A stretch of DNA of 64,000 bases from Devosia sp. (GTDB lineage Bacteria; Pseudomonadota; Alphaproteobacteria; Rhizobiales; Devosiaceae), in NCBI RefSeq assembly GCF_028290625.1, contig NZ_JAQGJM010000020.1:1-64000 (forward strand), in the 5' to 3' direction. The notes under the pieces are model-generated. The model was not told where the DNA came from and did not search any database. It was given only the letters and a program-made list of their open reading frames with translations. The translations under genes and the position numbers were made by a program. Shown here one piece after another: positions 9,310-17,617 of the stretch. Each line of letters opens with the position of its first letter. Position 1 is the first letter of the stretch.

Positions 9310-9645
9310 CTACTTCCAGGCCTTGATCGGGCGCACTTCCACGGTGCCGTATTGGGCGCTGGGGCAGCGGGCGGCCCAATCGAGGGCCGCATCGAGATCG
9401 GGCACGTCGACGATGAAATAGCCGGCGAACTGTTCCTTGGTATCGGCATAGGGGCCGTCGAGGACGGTCTTCTTGCCGGCCTTGACGCGGACGCTGGTAG
9501 CTTTGCTCGAGGGTTCGAGGCCTTCACCGGCGGTCATGCCGGCCTTGGCCATGGCTTCGTTGAAGGCGGCGTATTCACCCCAGAGTGAGGGCGGGGCGGC
9601 GGCGAGGGCAGCTTCGTCGTGATGGATCAGGCACATGTAACGCAT
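9310..9645 (-). CDS. YciI/DGPF-domain protein, copy 3 (next to the sigma gene)
   Basis: 111-residue YciI-like ferredoxin-fold protein. It starts MRYMCLIHHDEAALAAAP and contains VLDGPYADTKEQFAGYFIVDV, the DGPFAETKE-type motif that names the family. The ATG at 9645 is used because the fold begins there. It is the last of three paralogues before the sigma factor and is separated from it by two bases. The biochemical role is unknown; in ECF42 systems these proteins are the usual regulon members. An ECF-type promoter lies upstream at 9695-9721. Confidence 0.92.
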   Translation of the reverse strand: MRYMCLIHHDEAALAAAPPSLWGEYAAFNEAMAKAGMTAGEGLEPSSKATSVRVKAGKKTVLDGPYADTKEQFAGYFIVDVPDLDAALDWAARCPSAQYGTVEVRPIKAWK

Positions 9646-9694
9646 GATAGGTCTCTCGGTTTTTCTCCGGGGCACCATGCCCCGACATGGTGAT

Positions 9695-9721
9695 GTCGGG
9701 GCGGGTATGATCATCTCTACA
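9695..9721 (-). promoter_or_regulatory. putative ECF42 promoter of the third YciI gene and sigma factor
   Basis: On the minus strand the sequence reads TGTAGA, 17 bases, then CGAC (followed by ATCA). The other two YciI genes carry TGTCGA or GGTCGA, also 17 bases before CGACATTG. ECF42 promoters are reported to have a TGTCGA-like -35 and a CGA/TC-type -10. A perfect 10-base inverted repeat (9679-9688 and 9693-9702) overlaps the -10 side. This promoter would also drive the sigma gene, giving autoregulation. Confidence 0.65.
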
Positions 9722-9741
9722 TTTTTGCTGAAAGAAATTCT

Positions 9742-10089
9742 TCAGCGGGTTGGCCAGACCGGGCGGACCTCGATGGTGCCGCCACGCGCGGCCGGGCAAC
9801 GGGCGGCCCAGGCGATGGCCTGGTCCATGTCCGCGACCTCAATCACATAATAGCCGCCCAACTGCTCCTTGGTTTCGGCATAGGGGCCGTCGAGGACTTC
9901 GGTCTTGTCGCCGGCAACGCGGATGGTGACGGCTTCGGTGGTTGGACGCAGGCGTTCACCGGCGCGGATAATGCCGGCCTTGGCCATGGCTTCGTTAAAG
10001 GCCGCGTAGTCGGGGCTCATGCTGGCACCGGCCGGTGTTGCGGCGTTCATCTTGACTTCGTCGCCGTGGATCAAAAGCATGAATTGCAT
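9742..10089 (-). CDS. YciI/DGPF-domain protein, copy 2
   Basis: 115 residues, starting MQFMLLIHGDEVKMNAATP. The family motif appears as VLDGPYAETKEQLGGYYVIEV, followed by ADMDQAIAWAARCPAARGGTIEVRP. The C-terminal WAARCPxxxxGxxEVRP block is shared by all three paralogues. It has its own ECF-type promoter just upstream. Probably a small cytosolic dimer of unknown activity controlled by the adjacent sigma factor. Confidence 0.93.
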   Translation of the reverse strand: MQFMLLIHGDEVKMNAATPAGASMSPDYAAFNEAMAKAGIIRAGERLRPTTEAVTIRVAGDKTEVLDGPYAETKEQLGGYYVIEVADMDQAIAWAARCPAARGGTIEVRPVWPTR

Positions 10090-10137
10090 CGTCGTTCTCC
10101 CGTGAAAAGCCGGCGCATCATGCGCCGATACTGCAAT

Positions 10138-10164
10138 GTCGGGAAGGCAGGGGTCATTTCGACC
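10138..10164 (-). promoter_or_regulatory. putative ECF42 promoter of the second YciI gene
   Basis: Minus strand: GGTCGAAAT at the -35 position, 17 bases between GGTCGA and the -10 core CGACATTG. The spacing is the same and the sequence nearly the same as at the promoter near 10.59 kb. The gap between the two YciI genes is only 85 bases, so the -35 box lies just downstream of the stop of copy 1. Confidence 0.65.
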
Positions 10165-10174
10165 GGGGTCGGAA

Positions 10175-10531
10175 TTATTCGCGCGAATATTCGTTATAGG
10201 GACGGATTTCTATCCTTCCCCAGGTGGCGGCGGGGCATTGGGCGGCCCAGGACACCGCCGCGTCCATGTCCGGACAATCGATCATGTAATAGCCGCCAAA
10301 CTGCTCCTTGGTCTCGGCATAGGGGCCGTCATGGACCTTGAGCTCGCCGTCATCCAGATTGATGGTCTTGGCAGTCCAGGTGGGTTGGAGGGCGGCATTG
10401 GCGATATGGACGCCCGCCTTGGTCAGTGTCGCCTCATAGGCGTACATCTTGTCCATGAACTTGTTCATTTCGGCAGGCGGGATTTTGGTGCCGACCTTCT
10501 CGTTGGCATAGAGCATCAGCAGATATTTCAT
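10175..10531 (-). CDS. YciI/DGPF-domain protein, copy 1
   Basis: 118 residues, starting MKYLLMLYANEKVGTKIPP. It carries VHDGPYAETKEQFGGYYMIDC and ends WGRIEIRPYNEYSRE. It is the most divergent of the three paralogues (KIPPAEMNKFMDKMYAYEATL instead of the AFNEAMAKAG segment of the others). It is first in the cluster and read from its own ECF-type promoter. Function unknown beyond its family link to ECF42 sigma factors. Confidence 0.93.
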   Translation of the reverse strand: MKYLLMLYANEKVGTKIPPAEMNKFMDKMYAYEATLTKAGVHIANAALQPTWTAKTINLDDGELKVHDGPYAETKEQFGGYYMIDCPDMDAAVSWAAQCPAATWGRIEIRPYNEYSRE

Positions 10532-10573
10532 CGGGCGTTCCTTTCATGACCCAGCGTAGAGGGGCATGACAAT

Positions 10574-10600
10574 GTCGCGCGAGAATGGCCGATTTCGACA
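10574..10600 (-). promoter_or_regulatory. putative ECF42 promoter of the first YciI gene
   Basis: Minus strand: TGTCGAAATC at the -35 position, 17 bases after TGTCGA, then CGACATTG at -10. It lies about 43 bases upstream of the ATG at 10531. It is the best match of the three to the TGTCGA and CGAC elements described for ECF42 regulons. Confidence 0.7.
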
Positions 10601-10615
10601 GGGGAGGCGAGAAAC

Positions 10616-11203
10616 TTAGGCCAGCGGGGCGAGCCAGCGGCGGGTCTGGACGGCGTCCTCGTCGGTCAGGCTGTGGCCGCCGGGCAGCGAGATGCGCGAG
10701 ACTGCGGCGCAGGCACTGGCGAGTTGTGCCGCCAGGTGCGGAGCATCGTCGGGGTTGCGCCGGGCATCGGCCTGGGCGTCGAGCATCAACACTGGACAGT
10801 CATCGAGCGGTGGAAAGAGGGCGCCGGGGAAAGGCGATAGCGGCCGCATCAGCACCGCGCTGGCTATCAGGTCGCGCCGCATGAATAGTATCGCCGCAGC
10901 CATGATGGCGCCGTTGGAAAATCCGACCAGGATGGGTGGTCGCGCGAAGCGTTGAGCTTGGAGGAAATCACACAGATCGCCGGCGCGGCGACGCAGGTCC
11001 TCAGTGTCGAGGCTCCGGTCGGCAAAGCGGCGGAAGAACGAATAGCCGCGATCGTGGGCGACGGTGCCCCGTAGCGCCAGGCGGAGCCGGTCGGGGCCAA
11101 TTTGGGCGCCAAATGCCCCTAGGGTGGTTTCGTCGCTTTCCGAACCATGCAGCAGCACGAGGCTGGCCTTGGTGGTCTCGGCAGGCGTCAGGACGAAATG
11201 CAT
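10616..11203 (-). CDS. alpha/beta hydrolase, carboxylesterase/dienelactone-hydrolase-like
   Basis: 195 residues. The oxyanion region LVLLHGSESDETTLG is near the start. The nucleophile elbow GFSNG (GxSxG) is at about residues 93-97. The acidic residue and His are probably in VLMLDAQADARRNP and LPGGHSLTDED. It resembles small serine esterases of the YpfH/phospholipase-carboxylesterase type; the substrate is unknown. It lies between prs and the YciI/sigma cluster on the same strand, and its stop is only 16 bases from the copy-1 promoter. Confidence 0.87.
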   Translation of the reverse strand: MHFVLTPAETTKASLVLLHGSESDETTLGAFGAQIGPDRLRLALRGTVAHDRGYSFFRRFADRSLDTEDLRRRAGDLCDFLQAQRFARPPILVGFSNGAIMAAAILFMRRDLIASAVLMRPLSPFPGALFPPLDDCPVLMLDAQADARRNPDDAPHLAAQLASACAAVSRISLPGGHSLTDEDAVQTRRWLAPLA

Positions 11204-11222
11204 TTGCCGGGCCTCGGCGTGG

Positions 11223-12155
11223 TTAGTCCAGCAGGCTCGACACGCTCTGTTCGCTGGCGGTCCGCGCGATGGCTTCGCCGATCAGGGGGGCGATGGAGAT
11301 GCGGCGGATGTTGCGGGCGGTCTGGACCAGATCGGTTTCCTCGATCGAGTCGGTGATCACCAGTTCCTTGAGCTTGGATGCGGCGATCTTTTCGGCGGCG
11401 CCGTTGGAGAGCACGCCGTGGGTGATATAGGCGGAGACTTCCAGCGCGCCGGCCTTGAGCAGGGCTTCGGCGGCATTGACCAGGGTGCCGCCACTGTCGA
11501 CGATATCGTCGATCAGGATGCAGTGCTGGCCCGAGACGTCGCCGATGATGTTCATGACTTCGGAGACGCCGGCCTTGGGGCGGCGCTTGTCGACGATGGC
11601 GAGGTCGGCGCCGATCCGCTGCGCGATAGCGCGGGCACGGGCGACGCCCCCAACGTCAGGCGAGACGATCATGACTTTGGAGTTGTCGTAATTGTCCTTG
11701 ATATCGCGGGTCATCACCGGGGCGGAATAGAGATTGTCGGTGGGGATATCGAAGAAGCCCTGGATTTGGGCGGCGTGCAGGTCGAGGGTGATGACGCGAT
11801 TGACGCCGGCCTCGGTAATCAGGTTGGCCACCAGCTTGGCCGAGATCGGCGTGCGCGAGGCCGATTTTCGATCCTGCCGCGCATAGCCGAAATAGGGCAG
11901 CACGGCGGTGATACGGCGCGCCGAAGAGCGGCGCAGCGCGTCGGTGAGGATCAACAATTCCATCAGGTTGTCATTGGCCGGGAAGCTGGTCGATTGCAGG
12001 ATGAAGACATCCTCGCCGCGCACGTTCTCGTGCACCTCGACATAGACTTCCTTATCGGCGAAGCGCTTGACCGTGCAGTCGGTCAGCGGAAGTTCGAGAT
12101 AACTGGCGACGGCTTCGGCGAGGGCACGGTTGGAATTGCCGGTGACCAGCTTCAT
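11223..12155 (-). CDS. prs: ribose-phosphate pyrophosphokinase
   Basis: 310 residues. Makes PRPP from ribose-5-phosphate and ATP, feeding nucleotide, His and Trp synthesis and enzymes such as Apt. Seen here: the N-terminus [16 protein letters not shown], the flexible-loop region [15 protein letters not shown], the [16 protein letters not shown] segment, and the PRPP-binding loop [14 protein letters not shown]. The ATG at 12155 gives the normal family length; a longer frame upstream is not needed. Part of the minus-strand run with pgeF, the methyltransferase and lgt. Confidence 0.97.
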   Translation of the reverse strand: MKLVTGNSNRALAEAVASYLELPLTDCTVKRFADKEVYVEVHENVRGEDVFILQSTSFPANDNLMELLILTDALRRSSARRITAVLPYFGYARQDRKSASRTPISAKLVANLITEAGVNRVITLDLHAAQIQGFFDIPTDNLYSAPVMTRDIKDNYDNSKVMIVSPDVGGVARARAIAQRIGADLAIVDKRRPKAGVSEVMNIIGDVSGQHCILIDDIVDSGGTLVNAAEALLKAGALEVSAYITHGVLSNGAAEKIAASKLKELVITDSIEETDLVQTARNIRRISIAPLIGEAIARTASEQSVSSLLD

Positions 12156-12270
12156 TGCACGATCCTGTCTCAACAACGCCCACTGTGCTGGGCGTTTCCA
12201 GTTTCGCCGGTTCTTTAGCCTCTGCGCTGCAAGGGCGCAATGTGACAAATGGATGAGAGGTGAATAAGGG

Positions 12271-13041
12271 CTATGCGCGGCCGATAATCGAGATTTGCCG
12301 GCCGGTTATCGTGCCCTGGTGGGTGGCATAGCGGTGGGAGAAATAGCGATCGGGCGAGCCGTAGGTGCAAGAGCCGACGCGGTCGACAGAATCGACCCCG
12401 GACTGGTTCAGTTGTTCGGTGACGAAAGCTGGCAGGTCGAAATGCGGCTTGCCGCCGGGCGGGGTGACGAAGAAGCGCTCGCCGGTGGGATGCAGCTTGA
12501 GAAAATCGGCGCGGAACTGCTCGCCGACTTCGTAATTGGGCGCGGTCACGGTGGGGCCGAAGGCGGCGACGATTCGGTTGGGCTGGGCGCCGAGCTGGAC
12601 CATGGTCTGCACGGTATTGCCGATAATGCCATCGACAGCGCCGCGCCAGCCGGCATGGGCGGCGCCGATAATGCCGGCTTCGGGATCAGCAAGCAGGATC
12701 GGGGTGCAGTCGGCGGTGAGGATGCCAAGGCTGATGGTGGTCAGGTTGGTGACCATGGCGTCGGCTTCGACTGCAACGTCCTCGTTGGGCTGCTGGGTGA
12801 GCACGCGGACGATGCTGGAATGGGTTTGCTTGACCAGGCAAAGGTTGGGCCGGACATAGCCGAGCGCAACTGCCGCGTGACGGCGATTGTAGCCGACCGT
12901 CTCAGGATCGTCGCCCACGCTGATCGACATATTGTTGCTGGCGAAGGCACCGGTGGACTTGCCGCCATTGCGACCAAAGAAACCATGGTGGATGCCCGGC
13001 AGTGCGGCGAGCATCGGGCTGGTTTCGAACGGCGCGCTCAT
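12271..13041 (-). CDS. pgeF: peptidoglycan editing factor PgeF (YfiH/multicopper polyphenol oxidase fold)
   Basis: 256 residues, of the YfiH/DUF152 family. Members correct mis-incorporated L-Ser in peptidoglycan precursors in E. coli, and some are purine nucleosidases. The conserved metal-site motifs are present: VKQTHSS, then [25 protein letters not shown] with its Cys and His, and later [14 protein letters not shown]. The start overlaps the end of the methyltransferase gene by 4 bases, and the order lgt - methyltransferase - pgeF is typical of alphaproteobacteria. Confidence 0.95.
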   Translation of the reverse strand: MSAPFETSPMLAALPGIHHGFFGRNGGKSTGAFASNNMSISVGDDPETVGYNRRHAAVALGYVRPNLCLVKQTHSSIVRVLTQQPNEDVAVEADAMVTNLTTISLGILTADCTPILLADPEAGIIGAAHAGWRGAVDGIIGNTVQTMVQLGAQPNRIVAAFGPTVTAPNYEVGEQFRADFLKLHPTGERFFVTPPGGKPHFDLPAFVTEQLNQSGVDSVDRVGSCTYGSPDRYFSHRYATHQGTITGRQISIIGRA

Positions 13042-14117
13042 GCGGAGAAGGCCGGTGGGACTAGGCCGGGGCTGGCGGCGCAGAAGGCCTTGAATAGTTC
13101 GCCCATCTGGTCGGGCGCGGTGAGGCGCTTGCGGGCGGCAGCGATATCGCCAGCGGAGGCGGGATTGGCGAGGGCAAGCGCCTTGGCGCGGTCGCCGAGG
13201 CCGAGGCGGTCGAGGAATTGGCCTTGGGATACAAGCGGCTGGACGGCGAGGCCGGCCTTTTTGGCCGCGATGCCGAGCGCGTCGAAATCGACATGAGCGG
13301 AGAGGTCGGTGTCGCCGGGGGACTCTAGTACATCCGCATAGGCGTGGCGGCGAACGCCTTGCAGGGTTTCGCCGGTTTGGGTTGTGGCATAGCCGTAGTC
13401 GATGGCGAGGATGGCGCCGCCTTGGGTGGAGATGGTGCCCGCGAGGCGCGCCATGACTTCGGAGCCGGCGAAAGCGACTTCATAGATTGAGTTGGGCGGC
13501 GCATGGGCCACCGCGTCGGGCATGGCGCTTGCTGGCAGCGGTGTGGGGGACAGGCCAAAGGCGCGCTTGTCGTCGATGAGGCCGACCATGCGCTCGTGCC
13601 AGCCCTGATCGGTGCGGACGAATTGGCGGATCGGGAGGGCATCGAAGAATTCGTTGGCGACGACCAGCAGCGGGCCGGGGCCGACCTTGTCGAAACCGTC
13701 GATCCATTTGGGATCGTATGCTTCGAGCCGTGCATTCTGTTCGGCCATCAGGGATGGATTGGTTTCGAACAGGCGCAGGTCCAGCGCATCGCGAAAGCCT
13801 TCGGCGCGGCAGGCGACGCGCAGCATATCGGCCATCAGCGTGCCGCGACCTGGGCCGAGTTCAAGCAGGGTGAACTCTTTGGGCTGGCTCATCTGCTGCC
13901 ACAGATTGACGAAGAAAAAGCCGAGCAGTTCGCCGAACATCTGCGAGATTTCCGGCGCGGTGATGAAATCACCCTTGGCGCCGAGCGGATCGGCGCCCTT
14001 GTAATAGCCCTTGTGCGGATGGGTCAGCGACAGGCCCATATAGGTCGCCACCGACATCGGGCCGGTGGTGCGGATCTGCATGTCGATGAGTTCGGGAAGG
14101 GTGGGGCTATCGGACAC
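13038..14117 (-). CDS. class I SAM-dependent methyltransferase, MidA/NDUFAF7 family
   Basis: 359 residues from a GTG at 14117. The eukaryotic relative NDUFAF7 methylates an Arg of a complex I subunit, so a respiratory-complex role is plausible here. The SAM-binding motif is LLELGPGRGTLMADMLR. Other conserved segments are GDFITAPEISQMFGELLGFFF and VVANEFFDALPIRQFV. The reading frame is open further upstream, but that part overlaps lgt and looks like its shadow. The chosen start overlaps the lgt stop by 11 bases and the end overlaps pgeF by 4. Confidence 0.9.
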   Translation of the reverse strand: MSDSPTLPELIDMQIRTTGPMSVATYMGLSLTHPHKGYYKGADPLGAKGDFITAPEISQMFGELLGFFFVNLWQQMSQPKEFTLLELGPGRGTLMADMLRVACRAEGFRDALDLRLFETNPSLMAEQNARLEAYDPKWIDGFDKVGPGPLLVVANEFFDALPIRQFVRTDQGWHERMVGLIDDKRAFGLSPTPLPASAMPDAVAHAPPNSIYEVAFAGSEVMARLAGTISTQGGAILAIDYGYATTQTGETLQGVRRHAYADVLESPGDTDLSAHVDFDALGIAAKKAGLAVQPLVSQGQFLDRLGLGDRAKALALANPASAGDIAAARKRLTAPDQMGELFKAFCAASPGLVPPAFSA

Positions 14118-14952
14118 GGCGCGACCGGATGGCATAGGCGACGAGGATGAGGCCGCCGAGGACGAACGGAATAGACAACAGCATGCCCATGGTGAACCAG
14201 CCACCATAGAGGTAGCCGATCTGCACGTCGGGCAGGCGCACGAACTCGACGGCAATACGGGCCAGGCCATAGCCAATGCCGAAAATGCCGGCGACGAGGC
14301 CGGGCCTGCGCAGGGCAAAGAACACGTGCGTGGCGATGCGGATGATGAGGAACAGCAGCAGGCCTTCGAGCGCGGCCTCGTAGAGCTGGCTGGGATGGCG
14401 CGGCACCTGCTGCGGGTCAGTGGGGAAGATCACGCCCCAGGGCAGGGTGGTGGGCGCGCCGTAAAGCTCGGCATTGATGAAGTTGGCGATGCGGACGAGG
14501 AAAATGCCGATGGTGCTGACCGCAGCAATCATGTCGAGCGAGGACAGCCAATTGCCGCCCTTGGAGCGGGTGAACAGGATAGCGGCCAGCATCAGCCCGA
14601 TAGCGCCGCCATGGAAGGACATGCCGCCATCGAGCGTATTGATGATCTCGAGCGGGTTGGCTAGGTACATCGGCAAGTTGTAAAACAGCACGTAGCCGAT
14701 GCGGCCGCCGATGACGATGGACAGCATGGTCCAGAAGGCGAAATCCCAGATTTCACCGGGCTTGAAGGGCGGGGCATTATCGGCCCAGAGCGAGCGGCGG
14801 GCGAGCAGGCTTCGGGCATAAAGTGCGCCGAGGCCAGTGCCGAACAGATAGCCCAGCGCATACCAGCGGACGGCCAGCGGGCCGACGGAAAACGCAATCG
14901 GATCGATATTGGGGAATTGCAAGGTCGGCTCCGCGGTGATTGGCCGGACCAT
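14107..14952 (-). CDS. lgt: phosphatidylglycerol--prolipoprotein diacylglyceryl transferase
   Basis: 281 residues, about seven membrane helices, inner membrane. Transfers diacylglycerol from phosphatidylglycerol to the lipobox Cys of prolipoproteins, the first step of lipoprotein maturation. Hallmarks: the WYALGYLFG start, GGRIGYVLFYN (the essential GGRxGYV-type motif), SFHGGAIGLM, and ARIANFINAELYGAPT-like residues near the middle. The ATG at 14952 is preferred to a TTG eight codons upstream. It heads the lgt - methyltransferase - pgeF unit. Confidence 0.97.
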   Translation of the reverse strand: MVRPITAEPTLQFPNIDPIAFSVGPLAVRWYALGYLFGTGLGALYARSLLARRSLWADNAPPFKPGEIWDFAFWTMLSIVIGGRIGYVLFYNLPMYLANPLEIINTLDGGMSFHGGAIGLMLAAILFTRSKGGNWLSSLDMIAAVSTIGIFLVRIANFINAELYGAPTTLPWGVIFPTDPQQVPRHPSQLYEAALEGLLLFLIIRIATHVFFALRRPGLVAGIFGIGYGLARIAVEFVRLPDVQIGYLYGGWFTMGMLLSIPFVLGGLILVAYAIRSRRVR

Positions 14953-15042
14953 TGCCGCTTCGCCTGCTCTGGTCAAGTCGGCAGCGCTCGCTTACATATC
15001 TGGGCGAAGCAGTTCAGCAGAACCAGACGAGAGGCGAACGCC

Positions 15043-15294
15043 ATGGCACAGAGCAGCAGGATTTTCGACGATATCGGTCGGGTGATGAACGAGGCCGCTG
15101 GCGTTGCGGGCGGCGTGCGCCGCGAAGTGGAAACCGCGGTCAAATCGCAGGCCCAGCGTTTCGTCGCCGACATGGACCTGGTCAAGCGCGAAGACTTTGA
15201 CGCGCTGCGCGAGCTGGTGCAGGTGCAGGGCGAAGAAATCGACGCGTTGCGCAAGGAAATCGCGGCGCTAAGCGCCAAGCCCAAGACCAAATAA
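15043..15294 (+). CDS. ubiK: ubiquinone biosynthesis accessory factor UbiK (BMFP/YqiC family)
   Basis: 83 residues, a small soluble, largely helical protein. The C-terminal half (KREDFDALRELVQVQGEEI) has the heptad pattern of the BMFP coiled coil, ending in a Lys-rich tail. UbiK helps the aerobic ubiquinone complex in proteobacteria. The ATG at 15043 follows GAGGCGA and gives the usual size. It is transcribed divergently from lgt and is followed after two bases by a phosphoesterase gene. Confidence 0.88.
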   Translation: MAQSSRIFDDIGRVMNEAAGVAGGVRREVETAVKSQAQRFVADMDLVKREDFDALRELVQVQGEEIDALRKEIAALSAKPKTK

Positions 15295-15296
15295 GA

Positions 15297-16019
15297 GTGC
15301 GGCTGGCTGTTATTTCAGACGTGCATGGCAACCGGCTGGCGCTCGACGCCGTGCTGGCCGACATTGCGCTACAGGGCGTCGATGCTACCGTCTGCCTGGG
15401 CGATCATGTCAGCGGGCCGCTCGATCCCGTGGGCTCGGTAGAGCGGATCATGGCGCTGGATGGTCCGGTGATCCGAGGCAATCACGATCGCTGGCTACTC
15501 GAGCGGGCTGGCACGGACCTCGATGCCGTGGATCGTTTCGCGCTGGCGCAACTGGACGCCGGTCATCGGGCCTGGCTGCAGGCTTTGCCGGCCACGTCGG
15601 TGGTCGATAATGCGGTGTTCCTCTGTCACGGCACGCCGACCAGCGACAATACAGTGTGGCTCGACAATTACTGGTACGACCGTCAAACCACGCTGCCGTC
15701 TGAAGAGAGCATCATGGGCCATGCGGCCGGGGTGGATTATCCGGTGATCCTGTGCGGACATACCCATGTGGCGCGCTCGGTGCGGCTGCGGGACGGACGG
15801 CTGATCGTCAATCCCGGTAGCGTTGGCGTGCAAGTGGTGCACGGATCGCCCGATGCGCGCTATGCGGTGATCGAGCGGCGGGCAGGACAGTGGTTCACCA
15901 GCATTCGCACAGTGCCGTATGACCACGACGCCGCGGCCGAGCAGGCGCGGGCCAATGGGTTTGCGGGCTGGGTCGAGGCGCTCTCAACGGGCTGGGCGGA
16001 CCCCGAGGGGCTGTTTTAG
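15297..16019 (+). CDS. metallophosphoesterase family protein
   Basis: 240 residues from a GTG two bases after the ubiK stop. The calcineurin-type metal motifs are all visible: ISDVHGN, CLGDHVSGP, IRGNHDRWL, ILCGHTHVARSV and INPGSVG (here VNPGSVG). This is the YfcE/MJ0936-like architecture of small phosphodiesterases; the substrate is unknown. Translation is probably coupled to ubiK. The two-base spacing decides the GTG start, which places the DVHGN motif near the N-terminus as expected. Confidence 0.92.
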   Translation: MRLAVISDVHGNRLALDAVLADIALQGVDATVCLGDHVSGPLDPVGSVERIMALDGPVIRGNHDRWLLERAGTDLDAVDRFALAQLDAGHRAWLQALPATSVVDNAVFLCHGTPTSDNTVWLDNYWYDRQTTLPSEESIMGHAAGVDYPVILCGHTHVARSVRLRDGRLIVNPGSVGVQVVHGSPDARYAVIERRAGQWFTSIRTVPYDHDAAAEQARANGFAGWVEALSTGWADPEGLF

Positions 16020-16295
16020 GCCTTCATCTCGTTGATGCCGATGCAGGGCGGACACAGTCGGGCGCAAAGTCCCTGTGGCTGGTAACTGTTAACGAGTTGT
16101 TAACAATAACGGTCCGATCATCCACAAGAGATTACCGTCCCTGACGGACCGATCGTCCCCTGAATCAGTAGGGCGGTGTAGGGTCAAATCATCAGGACGA
16201 TTCGTAAGCCTAAAAGTGCGTGCGACCAGTGAACCTGAGTACTTTGCCGGTCCAAGTGGCCGCCCCTTCACGCGTTGCCAAGCCAGGAAACGTTT

Positions 16296-16796
16296 ATGTC
16301 TCTGCTTCAGGTCGAGCCCGATCGCATCGTCCATCCCGTGGACATCATCGAGCATATCGCTTCGATCAACGACTGGACTTTCGAACGCCAGGATGCCGAC
16401 GAGATTTCGATTTCGGTGCGCGGCGGCTGGAGCGACTATCACGTCTCGTTCAACTGGATGCAGGATCTTGAATCGCTGCACATCGCCTGCGCGTTCGACC
16501 TCAAGGTGCCCGAAGGCCGCCGTGGTGAAATCAAACAGTTGATCTCGCTGATCAACGAACAATTGTGGATCGGCCATTTCGACATCTGGAACAAGGAGGG
16601 CGTGGTGCTGTTCCGCAATTCGCATCTGCTGACCGGCGGGGCCGAAGTGTCGCCGCAGCAATGCGAGGCGCTGTTGCGCTCGGCCACCGACAGTTGCGAT
16701 CTGTATTACCAGGCGTTCCAGTTTGTGGTGTGGGCGGGCAAGACGGCGGCCGATGCCCTCAGCCATGTAATGTTCGAAACCGTAGGCGAAGCGTGA
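16296..16796 (+). CDS. YbjN domain-containing protein
   Basis: 166 residues of the YbjN/DUF1790 family, found across alphaproteobacteria and often placed before proC. The ATG at 16296 is preceded by AGGAAA at 16285-16290. An upstream TTG frame is less likely. YbjN proteins are small, cytosolic and type III secretion chaperone-like in fold; their role in regulation is not settled. Acidic and aromatic residues dominate (SFNWMQDLESLHIACAFDL). The TGA stop overlaps the GTG start of proC. Confidence 0.9.
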   Translation: MSLLQVEPDRIVHPVDIIEHIASINDWTFERQDADEISISVRGGWSDYHVSFNWMQDLESLHIACAFDLKVPEGRRGEIKQLISLINEQLWIGHFDIWNKEGVVLFRNSHLLTGGAEVSPQQCEALLRSATDSCDLYYQAFQFVVWAGKTAADALSHVMFETVGEA

Positions 16797-17617
16797 GCGT
16801 ATCGCTCGCCACTATTGGCCCGGTCATGCTGGTGGGAGCCGGCAAGATGGGGCTGGCGCTGGCGCAAGGCTGGCTCGACGCGGGGCTGGCGGCCAGCAAT
16901 CTGATCCTGGTCGATCCGATGGCAGGCGAGGCGGCCAGGCAACTTGCCGCGGATTATGGATTGCAGCTTTATGCCGAAGCGGTCGGGCTGCGGCCAAATG
17001 TGTTGGTGCTGGCGGTCAAGCCGCAGATCATCGATGCGGTGATGGCGTCATTGCAGCCGGCGATTGGGCCGCAAACGCTGGTCATTTCGATCGCTGCGGG
17101 GATCAATATTGCGCGGTTGCAGGGCGGGCTGGACACCGATCGCATCGTGCGCACCATGCCCAACACGCCGGCGCAAATCGGCAAGGGCATTACCGGGGCG
17201 GTGGCGGGAGCGGGTGTCGATGGCAATGACCGCTCGGCCGCCGAGGCGCTGCTGGCTGCTGCCGGACAGGTGGTCTGGTTCGATGCCGAGAGTGATCTGG
17301 ATGCGGTGACCGCGGTTTCGGGGTCCGGTCCAGCCTATGTGTTTAATCTCGTCGAGGCGCTTGCTGCGGCGGGCGAGCAGCAGGGCTTGTCCCCTGACGT
17401 CGCCATGCGTTTGGCGCGTCAGACGGTAATTGGCTCAGCGGCGCTGATGGAGGCTGATCCGGCGCCAGCGGCGACCTTGCGCCAGAATGTGACCTCACCA
17501 AACGGGACAACGGCCGCAGCGCTGGCGGTGCTGATGGGCGAGGATGGGCTCACGCCGTTGATGGCGCGTGCAGTGGCCGCCGCGCGGCAGCGCAGCGAGG
17601 AATTGGGACGCGGTTAG
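16793..17617 (+). CDS. proC: pyrroline-5-carboxylate reductase
   Basis: 274 residues. Last step of proline synthesis: 1-pyrroline-5-carboxylate plus NAD(P)H to L-proline. The Rossmann motif is VMLVGAGKMGLALAQGW. Family segments VLVLAVKPQ, RIVRTMPNTPAQIGKGI, and VSGSGPAYVFNLVEALAAAG are present, as is the C-terminal LRQNVTSPNGTT signature. The GTG at 16793 overlaps the ybjN stop (GTGA), so the two are translationally coupled. It converges on the next minus-strand gene with 4 bases of overlap. Confidence 0.97.
   Translation: MSVSLATIGPVMLVGAGKMGLALAQGWLDAGLAASNLILVDPMAGEAARQLAADYGLQLYAEAVGLRPNVLVLAVKPQIIDAVMASLQPAIGPQTLVISIAAGINIARLQGGLDTDRIVRTMPNTPAQIGKGITGAVAGAGVDGNDRSAAEALLAAAGQVVWFDAESDLDAVTAVSGSGPAYVFNLVEALAAAGEQQGLSPDVAMRLARQTVIGSAALMEADPAPAATLRQNVTSPNGTTAAALAVLMGEDGLTPLMARAVAAARQRSEELGRG

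Noticed and set aside
7289..9421. 710-residue plus-strand open frame
   Set aside because: It covers rplY, a palindromic repeat and the sigma gene; its sequence is low complexity and has no start signal.
13038..14318. longer form of the methyltransferase starting upstream of 14117
   Set aside because: The extra residues are Cys/Ser/Pro-rich, unlike the family, and lie over lgt; they are the reverse shadow of lgt.
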